This document shows positions 7,541 through 16,491 of a DNA stretch of 58,408 nucleotides, piece after piece. Source of the DNA: Desulfarculus sp. (lineage in GTDB: Bacteria; Desulfobacterota; Desulfarculia; Desulfarculales; Desulfarculaceae); the NCBI GenBank assembly GCA_016218705.1, contig JACRDC010000074.1, positions 1 to 58,408 of the forward strand, in the 5' to 3' direction. The position numbers were made by a program, and so were the translations under genes. The stretch's first letter is position 1. Every line of letters begins with the position of its first letter. Below the pieces are notes generated by a model, which was given only the letters and a program-made list of their open reading frames with translations, made no database searches and was not told where the DNA came from.

Positions 7541-7939
7541 ATGAACGACCAGTTGCAGGCCCTGGCCCAGGTATTGCGCGAGCGCTTAAGCCAAATCCCC
7601 TCGGCCCTGCGCCAGGACGAGGTGGCCCGCCAGGCCATCATCTGCCTGCTGGGCCAGGCCGTGGAGCAGATGGGGCTCGTCCCCGTGCCGGCCTGGAAGC
7701 CGCCGCGCTCCACCCGCGACCGCATTGACCTGGTGGGCGTGGAGCCGGAGAGCCACCCGCCGGTGGTGCGGGTGGCCTTTGCCGTGCAGCCCTTGGTGGA
7801 GTTGACCCAGGTGCGGGCCCTGGAATGGGTGGACTGCGCCGACAAGGTCTTCGTGACCTATTCGGAGCGGGCCGACAAGGTCAAGCAGTCCACCTTTTTC
7901 TTGAGCCCTGGCTACCTGCACCTCAATCTTTATGAGTAG
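7541..7939 (+). CDS. Hypothetical protein, 132 residues
   Basis: I do not recognise the family. The reading frame has normal codon use for the region, and a GGAGGGGAGC ribosome site directly precedes ATG 7541. The protein is soluble with no signal peptide or membrane helix: a helical N-terminal half (to ~50) and a strand-rich C-terminal half (RIDLVGVEPES ... VVRVAFAVQP ... KVFVTYSE). That strand pattern is faintly like a PDDEXK-type core, but I cannot confirm catalytic residues. It ends just before the terminator at 7952-7986. Confidence 0.6.
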   Translation: MNDQLQALAQVLRERLSQIPSALRQDEVARQAIICLLGQAVEQMGLVPVPAWKPPRSTRDRIDLVGVEPESHPPVVRVAFAVQPLVELTQVRALEWVDCADKVFVTYSERADKVKQSTFFLSPGYLHLNLYE

Positions 7940-7951
7940 TATCCCGCCCAA

Positions 7952-7986
7952 CAAAAAACCAGGACCGGCCACCGGGCCGGTCCTGG
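7952..7986 (-). terminator. Rho-independent terminator for the TusA-like gene
   Basis: A 12-bp GC-rich stem (7959-7970 with 7975-7986, loop ACCG) is followed, reading leftward, by a T-run (A-run at 7953-7958 on the + strand). It lies 25 bases beyond the stop of the leftward gene at 8012. A weaker TTTT on the other side may let it work for the rightward gene too. Confidence 0.85.
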
Positions 7987-8011
7987 CGAGGCTTTTGCTG
8001 GCGGCGCCAGC

Positions 8012-8248
8012 CTAGCGTTTCTTCACGAAGTAGGCCACGTACCCCGGCCGCTCCTCCTGGCCCAGGAACTCGTCGCCCGAGCGGCTGGTGAAGGCCGGCA
8101 GGTCGTTCTGGGTGCCAGGGTCGGTGCCGTGCACCTCCAGCACCTGGCCGGGCCTCATCTCCTTGAGCGCCTTTTTTATCATCAGTATGGGCATGGGGCA
8201 GGTCACGCCCTTGGCGTCCAGCACCTGATCGGCTTTCCAGGGGGCCAT
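8012..8248 (-). CDS. TusA/SirA-family sulfurtransferase-like protein
   Basis: A 78-residue TusA-fold protein. The conserved CPMP box with its reactive cysteine is in AKGVTCPMPILMIKKAL (about residues 12-28), and the second half has the usual VHGTDPGTQNDLPAF strand-helix. Family members relay persulfide sulfur in tRNA thiolation, molybdenum cofactor or dissimilatory sulfur metabolism. In sulfate- or sulfur-metabolising bacteria, many copies exist. It stands alone with its own terminator. A YedF-like role cannot be excluded. Confidence 0.85.
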   Translation of the reverse strand: MAPWKADQVLDAKGVTCPMPILMIKKALKEMRPGQVLEVHGTDPGTQNDLPAFTSRSGDEFLGQEERPGYVAYFVKKR

Positions 8249-8332
8249 GCGCGCGCTCCCGCTTGATGGTGGTTCCGGGCCAAGCTTACCAGGCGCCGGG
8301 GGTGTGGCTCAAGTCTTTGCCCAGCCCGCCCC

Positions 8333-10405
8333 TCAGTGCCCCTGGGGCTTGGGCGGCCGCGCGCTGGCCCGGGCGTCCACGGCCATGACCCCGCCGGGAC
8401 CCACCAGCAGCGGGTTGATGTCCAGCTCCCGCAACTGGGGCAGGCGGCTGATTAGGTTGGAGACCTGGTTCACCGCGGCCACCAGGGCCGGGCGGCTGGC
8501 CGGGGGCCGGCCCCTAAAGCCCTTGAGCAGGGCCGCGCCCTTGAGCCCGTCCAGCATGGCCCCGGCCTCGCCGCCGGCCAGGGGCGCCAGGCCCAGGCGC
8601 ACGTCCTGGAGCACCTCGGCGGTGACGCCGCCCAGACCCACCAGCACCACCGGCCCGAAGGAGTGGTCGCGCTTGGCCCCCACGATCACCTCCTGGCCGC
8701 CGCTTATCATGCTCATCACCACCAGGCGGTTGGGCTTGAGCTCGTTCATCATCTTGGCGGCGGCCTCTTCCACGGCTTGCACGTCGCTGAGGTTCAGCAC
8801 CACGCCGCCCTGATCGCTCTTGTGGCTAAGGTGGGCGCCCACGGCCTTCAAGGCCACCGGGAAACCCAGGGCCTGGGCGGCCTCGGCCGCCTCGGCCGGG
8901 TCGCCGGCCACCAGGAAGGGGGCCACGGGCAAACCGGCGGCGGCGATGAGGTGCAGGGCCTCGGGCAGCTCCAGGCCGCCATCGGGACCGGCGGTGGCCA
9001 GGATGCGCTCGGCGCGGGCCGTGTCAAAGGCCCCGGCGCAGCCCAGGCCCTGCTTGGCCGCCTTGCCGCCGGCTTTTTGGGCCATGGACAGGGCCTTGAT
9101 GGCCTCCTCCGGGGCGTCGAAGATGGGCAGGGAGGCCAACTGGCGGGCCTGGTCCATCTCCTCGGCGGTGGTGAGCAGCACCAGGGCCACGGGCTTGTCG
9201 TATTGGCGGGCCAGGTCGCCGGCCTGGCTGATGAACTGGCGGCTGGGCTTGACCTCCGGCCCCCGGTAGCCGTGCACCACCACCACGCCGTCCACGTTGT
9301 CCTGGGCCAAGGCCCCGCGCAGTATCTCCACGTACAGCTCGAAGTGGAACAGGTCGCCCAGGTCCAGGGGGTTTTGCAGCTTGATGACCGAGGCCCGGAA
9401 GGCCTCCTGGATGGGCTCCAGGTAGGACGGGGGCAAAGGCGGCAGTTCCATGCCCTCGCGGTAGGCGGCGTCGGCGGCCACCACCGCGTGCCCGCCGGAG
9501 CGGCTTATCACCGCCAGGCGGCGGCCCTTGGGCCGGGGCATATTTAGGCCCTTGAGGATGGTCAGGCAATCGTTGACCGTGTGGGCGCGCAAGGCCCCGC
9601 ATTGGGCCAGGGCCTCCTCCACCACCAGGTCGTCGTTGGCCAGGGCCGCGGTGTGGCTCTGGGCGATGCCGTGGCTCAAATGCGCGATGTTGGACTTGTG
9701 CACCACCACCGGCTTGTCGCTGGCCCGGATGAGCTCGCACATGCGCCGGCCGTCCACGATGGACTCCAGGTAGAGCAGCACCATCTGGGTGTCGGGGTCC
9801 TCCAGGTAATAGGCCAGCAGGTCTTCCTCGTTGACGTTGGCCTTGTTGCCAACGCTAGCGAACTTGGCGATGCCCAGCCCCTCCATGGCCGCGCGGTGCA
9901 GATAGGTCAGGCCGATGCCGCCGCTCTGGCAGATCAGCGACAGGCCGCCCTTGGGCACCGCCTGGCCCAGCATGGGGAAGGGCACGGCCAAGCCGCTTTG
10001 GGCGCAGATGACGCCGATGCAGTTGGGGCCGATGAAGCGCAAGCCGTGGCGCTGGGCGGTGTCCTTTATCTGGGCTTCCAGTTGGCCGTGGCCCTGGTCC
10101 AGCTCCGAGAAGCCGCCGCTTTCGATAATCACCCGCTTGATGCCCTTTTGGCCGCAGGACTCCAGTATCTCGGGCACCGTCGCCGCCGGGGTGAGGATCA
10201 CGGCCAGTTCGGGCACCTGCTCCAGCTCGCGCACGTCCTGGTGGATGGTCTGGCCCTTGTATTCGCCCCCCCGGGGGGAGACGTAGTACACCGGCCCGGT
10301 AAACCCGAAGGTCTCCAGGTTGGCCACGATGTTGCGGCCCAGGTTGCCCGCCCGGGGCGAGACGCCCACCACGGCCACGGACTGGGGATGGAAAAAGCCT
10401 CGCAT
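8333..10405 (-). CDS. NDP-forming acyl-CoA synthetase (acetate/aryl-acid-CoA ligase type)
   Basis: A 690-residue fused alpha-beta enzyme. The order is a CoA-binding Rossmann domain (SVAVVGVSPRAGNLGRNI, about 8-26), a succinyl-CoA ligase-like domain (about 150-300; ICQSGGIGLTYL) and an ATP-grasp domain from about 470 (VALKAVGAHLSHKSDQGGV). The phosphorylated histidine is not pinned down by eye. Such enzymes convert acyl-CoA, phosphate and ADP to acid, CoA and ATP. ATG 10405 is preferred to the TTG one codon upstream, with GAGGTAG as ribosome site. Its presence near the Liv transporter and IorAB suggests it harvests ATP from acyl-CoAs made by IOR. Confidence 0.88.
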   Translation of the reverse strand: MRGFFHPQSVAVVGVSPRAGNLGRNIVANLETFGFTGPVYYVSPRGGEYKGQTIHQDVRELEQVPELAVILTPAATVPEILESCGQKGIKRVIIESGGFSELDQGHGQLEAQIKDTAQRHGLRFIGPNCIGVICAQSGLAVPFPMLGQAVPKGGLSLICQSGGIGLTYLHRAAMEGLGIAKFASVGNKANVNEEDLLAYYLEDPDTQMVLLYLESIVDGRRMCELIRASDKPVVVHKSNIAHLSHGIAQSHTAALANDDLVVEEALAQCGALRAHTVNDCLTILKGLNMPRPKGRRLAVISRSGGHAVVAADAAYREGMELPPLPPSYLEPIQEAFRASVIKLQNPLDLGDLFHFELYVEILRGALAQDNVDGVVVVHGYRGPEVKPSRQFISQAGDLARQYDKPVALVLLTTAEEMDQARQLASLPIFDAPEEAIKALSMAQKAGGKAAKQGLGCAGAFDTARAERILATAGPDGGLELPEALHLIAAAGLPVAPFLVAGDPAEAAEAAQALGFPVALKAVGAHLSHKSDQGGVVLNLSDVQAVEEAAAKMMNELKPNRLVVMSMISGGQEVIVGAKRDHSFGPVVLVGLGGVTAEVLQDVRLGLAPLAGGEAGAMLDGLKGAALLKGFRGRPPASRPALVAAVNQVSNLISRLPQLRELDINPLLVGPGGVMAVDARASARPPKPQGH

Positions 10406-10486
10406 CAACTACCTCGCTTCCACGGTTTGGTGACTGGCCCAGGGGCACCGGTATTCGCGGGCGTGTCCTAGGGGACGCTCAAGGCC

Positions 10487-11131
10487 CTAGCTCACGGTGA
10501 TGAAGGTCCTTTCCGGCAGCTTGACGCAGGTCAGCCCCAGGCCGAAGCCGGCGCCGGTGTCAATGCCGATGTGCCTGGGTTTTTGCAGGGGCTGGGCAAA
10601 GGGCGTGTGGCCGAAGACCACCGTCTTACCAAAGTCCCAGGAACTGTAGATGAACTCGTCGCGAATCCACAAGAGGTCGCGTTCCTCTTGGCTGGCCAGG
10701 GGCACCCCGGGCTTGAGGCCCGCGTGCACGAAGATGTACTCGCTGGTCTCGTGCCACAGGGGCAGGCCGCGCAGGAACTCCAGGTGGCGGGCCGGCAGGT
10801 TGCCCATGGTCTCGGGAGTCAGCCCGTAGGAGGCCAGGGTCTCCATGCCGCCGTTGGCCAGGAACAGGGCCAGTCGCCGCCCCTCAAGGGCCTCCAGGAG
10901 CATGCGCTCGTGGTTGCCCATCAAGAGCACCGTCTGGGGATGACTGGTCTTGAGGTCCAGCAGGGCCTCCACGGTGGCCTGGGAGTCGGGGCCGCGGTCA
11001 ATGTAGTCGCCCAGAAAGACCAGGCTGGTGCCGGCGGGCTGGGCGGGCAGCACCTGTGTGAGGAGCTTGCGCAAGAGATCGTGGCGGCCGTGCAGGTCGC
11101 CCACGGCCAGGATGTCTTGGGCCTTGTCCAT
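10487..11131 (-). CDS. Calcineurin-like Ser/Thr protein phosphatase / symmetrical Ap4A hydrolase-like
   Basis: A 214-residue metallophosphoesterase of the PPP group. The metal-binding motifs are in order: GDLHGRHD (11-18), GDYIDRG (41-47) and GNHE (72-75), with later FVHAGL and GHTP histidines. It resembles PrpA/PrpB and lambda-type phosphatases, and also ApaH. The native substrate, phosphoprotein or dinucleotide, cannot be told from sequence. The ATG at 11131 has only a weak ribosome site; a TTG nine bases upstream is an alternative. It stands between the acyl-CoA synthetase and livF, possibly transcribed from the liv promoter. Confidence 0.85.
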   Translation of the reverse strand: MDKAQDILAVGDLHGRHDLLRKLLTQVLPAQPAGTSLVFLGDYIDRGPDSQATVEALLDLKTSHPQTVLLMGNHERMLLEALEGRRLALFLANGGMETLASYGLTPETMGNLPARHLEFLRGLPLWHETSEYIFVHAGLKPGVPLASQEERDLLWIRDEFIYSSWDFGKTVVFGHTPFAQPLQKPRHIGIDTGAGFGLGLTCVKLPERTFITVS

Positions 11132-11236
11132 GCCTTTCAACTATTTCATTGCCCGGGCCGGGTGTCAAGCTGAACAATGAATCAATATTCATGCAGTCCT
11201 GGGGGAATTTGCCCGCTGGATCGGCGCTGGCCTTGG

Positions 11237-12659
<1,423 letters not shown>

Positions 12660-12664
12660 GGCGC

Positions 12665-13630
12665 CTAGTCTTCCAACTTGAGCAAGGGCTTTAACGCCCG
12701 CTTGATGTAGACCAGGATGCCCTGGCGCATGAACAGCACCACCAGGATGGCCAGCACTCCGTAGAGCACCAGGTGCATGCCCTCCAGGCCGCCCTTGGCG
12801 AAATAGGCGCGCGAGACCTCGGAGAGCGGCGTGAGCACGAAGGAGCCGATGATGGGACCCAGCACGGTGCCCAGGCCGCCGATGATGGGGCGCAGGATCA
12901 GGTCTATGGACAGGCCCATGCCGAACATGGAGTTGGGGCTCAGGTAGTAGACGTAGTTGGCGTAGAAGGTGCCGGCCAGGCTGGTCATGAAGGCGCTGAT
13001 GCCGATGGCGGTCATGCTGTACTTGAAGCTGTTTACCCCGAGCGCCAGGGCGGCCTGCTCGTCCTCGCGGATGGCCACCATCAGCCGGCCGGTGCGCGAA
13101 CGGGCCAACAGATGCACCGCCAGGGAGCCCAGCACCATGAAGCCCAGGCTGATGTAGTAGTAGGGCACGTTGCCCCGGAACTGGAAGTTGTAAAAACCGG
13201 GGTTGAAGTCCAGGAAGATGCCCGAGAAGGAGCCCACGGCGTCAATGTGGGATACCGCCAGGCGGGCGATCTCGGCGCAGGAGATGGTCAGGATGACGAA
13301 GTACACGCCCCTGAGCCCGAAGCGGAAGCCCAGGAAGCCCAGGCCTAGTCCCACCGCCGTGGCCAGCAGGCCGCCGGCCAGCATGCCCAGCCAGGGGCTA
13401 AGCCCGAATTTCTGGGCCAGGAAGGTGGAGACGTAGGCCCCGATGCCCACGTACAGGGCATGGCCCAGGGAGATGTGCCCGGTGTAGCCGGTTAGCACGT
13501 TCCAGGACTGGCCCAGGTAGGCGTAGAAAAAGATCATCACGAAGATGCCCAGGGCGTACTTGTCCAACACCAGGGGCAACAGCAGGAGCACCAGGAGCAA
13601 CAGGCCCAGCAGCAGGTAGAGCCGTCTCAC
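12665..13630 (-). CDS. livM: Liv-type ABC transporter permease LivM
   Basis: A 321-residue inner-membrane permease with about nine hydrophobic segments and the LivM hallmark NVLTGYTGHISLGHALYVGIGAYVST near 44-69. Its first four bases overlap the end of livH. It forms the translocation channel with LivH. Confidence 0.95.
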   Translation of the reverse strand: MRRLYLLLGLLLLVLLLLPLVLDKYALGIFVMIFFYAYLGQSWNVLTGYTGHISLGHALYVGIGAYVSTFLAQKFGLSPWLGMLAGGLLATAVGLGLGFLGFRFGLRGVYFVILTISCAEIARLAVSHIDAVGSFSGIFLDFNPGFYNFQFRGNVPYYYISLGFMVLGSLAVHLLARSRTGRLMVAIREDEQAALALGVNSFKYSMTAIGISAFMTSLAGTFYANYVYYLSPNSMFGMGLSIDLILRPIIGGLGTVLGPIIGSFVLTPLSEVSRAYFAKGGLEGMHLVLYGVLAILVVLFMRQGILVYIKRALKPLLKLED

Positions 13631-14496
13631 CGCCGGCCCCCGAAGAGCCCCTGGGGCCGGATGAGCATGATGACCACCAACAGGCCGAAGCTGATCATCT
13701 GCTTCAGCGTGGCCGGCAGCACCAGGGTGGCCAGGGACTCGGTGACTCCCAGGATCAGGCCTCCCACCAGGGCGCCCAAGAGGTTGCCCATGCCGCCCAG
13801 GATAACCACCACGAAGGCCGTGGTGGTGAAGTCATGCCCCAGGTGGGGCGAGACGGGCATGAGCGGCAGCAACAGCGCCCCGGCGGCGCCGGTGGTGGCG
13901 GCGCCCAGGCCGAAGGCGATGTTGTTGATGCGGTCCACCTTGATGCCCACCAACTGGGCGCCCAGGCGGTTGTCGGCGGCGGCGCGGATGCGCGTGCCGA
14001 TGGCGCTTTTCTTGAGGAACAGGAACAGGGCCACCGTGAAGGCGATGGCCAGGGCAAAGGCGATGAGCCGCGAGACGTCCACCGTGGCCGAGCCCAGGGG
14101 GATGGCGGCCAGGCTGAGCGCCGTGGAGGGGCTGCGGTGGTCCGGCCCCCAGAACAAGAGCGCCAGGTTCTCCAGGATCAGGCCCATGGCCACCAGGGGC
14201 AGCACCTGCATGGCCTCGGGGAAGTCCAGGATGCGGTTGACCACCGTGGACTGGATGACGTAGCCCAGGATGAAGATGGCCCCGGCGGCCAGGGGCAGCG
14301 AGAGGTAGGGGTCCAGGCCCAACAGCACCAGGATCCAGTAGGAGATGTACATGCCCATGACCATCATCTGGCCGTGGGCGAAGTTTATCACCCCCATGAC
14401 CCCGAAAATGAGGGAGAGACCCACGGCGGTCAGGCCGTAGATCCCTCCCAGCAGTATGCCTTGGATCAGGAGCTGGAGGGCCAGGGCCAGGTTCAT
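13627..14496 (-). CDS. livH: Liv-type ABC transporter permease LivH
   Basis: A 289-residue permease with about eight membrane segments and the LivH motif GLSLIFGVMGVINFAHG near 26-42. The ATG at 14496 shares a base with the stop of the binding-protein gene (TGATG), pointing to translational coupling; a GTG one codon upstream is possible. Confidence 0.94.
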   Translation of the reverse strand: MNLALALQLLIQGILLGGIYGLTAVGLSLIFGVMGVINFAHGQMMVMGMYISYWILVLLGLDPYLSLPLAAGAIFILGYVIQSTVVNRILDFPEAMQVLPLVAMGLILENLALLFWGPDHRSPSTALSLAAIPLGSATVDVSRLIAFALAIAFTVALFLFLKKSAIGTRIRAAADNRLGAQLVGIKVDRINNIAFGLGAATTGAAGALLLPLMPVSPHLGHDFTTTAFVVVILGGMGNLLGALVGGLILGVTESLATLVLPATLKQMISFGLLVVIMLIRPQGLFGGRR

Positions 14497-15782
14497 CACC
14501 CTCTGTCCCAGAGCTGGGGAGCGGGGAAGGTGAATTCGGCCTGGGCGAACTTCTTGGGCAGCACCACCTTGACCCGCTTGAGGGGGTCGGCCTCGGGCAG
14601 CACCTGCACCATGGCCGTGGTGGCGTTTTTGTTATCGCCATTGGGCGCGAACTGCACGGCGTCGCCCACCATGGGGTGGTCCTTGAAGTTGGTGGCCTTG
14701 AAGGCGGCCACGATCTTGTCGGGGTCAATGGAGGCGGCGCGCTCCAAGGCGTCGGCGATGACCAGCACGCCCGTGTAGGCCCAGCCGGTGTTGGTGTCCA
14801 GGTAGGCCTTGTACTTCTCCTCGAAGAGCTTGTTGGCCTCCTGATACACGGGGCTGCTGGGGTTGACCCAGGGCACGTTGTCCATGACGTAGAGGGCCAG
14901 CTTGTCCAGGTCGCGCACCACCGAGGGCTCGTACCAGCCCGGCGAGCCGGGGCTGATGATGCCCATGAGCTCCACGCGCTGCTTGTACAGTTCGCGGGTC
15001 AGTATCATGCTGTCGCCGGGGCGGCATATGGGGAACAGGAGGTCGGGCTTGGCGGCCTTGATCTTGGCCACCTCGCCGGACAGGTCGGGTATGCCCAGCG
15101 GGTAGCTGATCTCCTCCACGATCTCGATGCCCGTGTTCGCGGCCTTGAAGTGCTTGATGAAGAACCCGCCCTGGGTCTTGCCGAAGGCGTCGCCCACGTA
15201 GGTGACCACCGCCCGCTTGGGCGAGAGCTTCTTGGCGGCCATGATCTCCTTGATGAAGTCGGTGCCGCGCTGGGCAAAGGCCGTGCTGGTGGGGAAGATG
15301 CGGAAGGTGTACTTGTAGCCCTTCTGGGTGATGTCGTCCAGGGTGGCCACGTCCACCAGGAAGGGCAGGCCCCGCTGCTCGGCCAGGGTGGCCACGGCCA
15401 TGCCGGTGCCGCTCTCGAAGGCGCCCACCAGCACCACGGCGCCGTCTTTTATCAGGCGGTCGGCCTCGGAGCGCCCCACCTCGGACTTGGTCTCGCTGTC
15501 GCCCAGGACCAGCTCCAGCTTGGCCCCGCCCAGGGACTTGATGCCGCCCTTGGCGTTGATGAAGTCCACGGCCATTTGGTTGCCCCGGCGCTGGCCCTGG
15601 CCGATGACCGCCAAGGGCCCGGTGGCCGGCTGGATGGAGCCGATCTTGATGGGCTTGGGCTGGGCTTTCAGCAAGGTGGGCACGCCGAAGCTGATGGCCA
15701 TGGCCCCCAGGCCGGCCGCCCCGCAGGTCTTCAGGAAGGCTCGCCGACTCAGCCCCTCACCGGCAGACTTGTCCTTGGCCAT
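14496..15782 (-). CDS. Liv-type ABC transporter substrate-binding protein, Tat-exported
   Basis: A 428-residue periplasmic binding protein of the LivK/receptor ligand-binding family (IKIGSIQPATGPLAVIGQG right after the signal). The N-terminus carries a twin-arginine signal, LSRRAFLK, followed by a hydrophobic run ending LLKAQ, so it folds before export. ATG 15782 has AAAGGG upstream and follows a strong promoter. First gene of the five-gene transporter operon. Ligand unknown: the location beside IorAB suggests amino acids or aryl acids. Confidence 0.9.
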   Translation of the reverse strand: MAKDKSAGEGLSRRAFLKTCGAAGLGAMAISFGVPTLLKAQPKPIKIGSIQPATGPLAVIGQGQRRGNQMAVDFINAKGGIKSLGGAKLELVLGDSETKSEVGRSEADRLIKDGAVVLVGAFESGTGMAVATLAEQRGLPFLVDVATLDDITQKGYKYTFRIFPTSTAFAQRGTDFIKEIMAAKKLSPKRAVVTYVGDAFGKTQGGFFIKHFKAANTGIEIVEEISYPLGIPDLSGEVAKIKAAKPDLLFPICRPGDSMILTRELYKQRVELMGIISPGSPGWYEPSVVRDLDKLALYVMDNVPWVNPSSPVYQEANKLFEEKYKAYLDTNTGWAYTGVLVIADALERAASIDPDKIVAAFKATNFKDHPMVGDAVQFAPNGDNKNATTAMVQVLPEADPLKRVKVVLPKKFAQAEFTFPAPQLWDRG

Positions 15783-15839
15783 GATGGCACCCTTTCTTGC
15801 TTGGGTTGATCCCGCGAAGGTTTTAGCGACCGCCGTCTG

Positions 15840-15869
15840 AGTATAGCCAATAAGGCCGAGGGCGGTCAA
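15840..15869 (-). promoter_or_regulatory. Sigma-70 promoter of the liv operon
   Basis: Reading leftward, TTGACC (15864-15869) and TATACT (15840-15845) are separated by 18 bases, each matching consensus at five of six positions. The binding-protein gene starts 58 bases beyond the -10 box. This separates the liv operon from the iorAB genes upstream. Confidence 0.75.
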
Positions 15870-15902
15870 CGCAAAGGCTAGCTTTCGCCTAGTGGTTGGC
15901 GG

Positions 15903-16475
15903 TCAGACGGCTTCGTTGCCCGCTTGCCACAGGCGCTGGTTGACCTGTTGCCGGCTGGCCGGAGAGGCCCCCAGCACCACCTGCTTGAGCTGGGCGGCGC
16001 CGAAGGGCAGGACCCCGGAGGCCGCCGCCCCGGCCAACAGCGCCAGGTTGACGCCCTTGGCCGCGCCAGCGGCCCGGGCCAGGCCGGCGGCGTCCAGGCA
16101 GACCAGGCGCACCTGGTGGGCGGCCACGGCCGTCCTAGCCTCGGGCGATAGAAATTCCGGCCCGGGGGCGTTGACCACCGCCGCGCCGCCGGGGCGCAGG
16201 AAGCCAAGGTTGCGCACCGCCTCGCCGGGGTCCAGGGACAATAGCAGATCAGCCTGGCCCATGGCCACCAGGGGGCCGGCGAAGTCCCCGATCTTGAGGT
16301 GGCTGATGACCGAGCCGCCGCGCTGGGCCATGCCGTGCACCTCGCTGATGAGCACCCGCCCGCCGGCGGCCTGGGCGCCCAGGGCCAGCATGCGGGTCAC
16401 GAAGAGCACCCCCTGGCCGCCCACGCCGGCCACCACCGCCTGCCAACGCAGGTTCTTGTTGCTCGCTGCCTTCAT
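15903..16475 (-). CDS. iorB: Indolepyruvate:ferredoxin oxidoreductase beta subunit
   Basis: A 190-residue gamma-type 2-oxoacid:acceptor oxidoreductase subunit. The signatures are VVAGVGGQGVLFVTRML (about 14-30) and VHGMAQRGGSV (about 47-57). It pairs with IorA to oxidise arylpyruvates to aryl-acyl-CoA, reducing ferredoxin. ATG 16475 is chosen for its AAGGAG site. The gene lies 16 bases beyond the iorA stop. Slightly short of some IorB proteins but complete at both ends. Confidence 0.92.
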   Translation of the reverse strand: MKAASNKNLRWQAVVAGVGGQGVLFVTRMLALGAQAAGGRVLISEVHGMAQRGGSVISHLKIGDFAGPLVAMGQADLLLSLDPGEAVRNLGFLRPGGAAVVNAPGPEFLSPEARTAVAAHQVRLVCLDAAGLARAAGAAKGVNLALLAGAAASGVLPFGAAQLKQVVLGASPASRQQVNQRLWQAGNEAV

Positions 16476-16491
16476 GGCTGACGGCTCCTTG

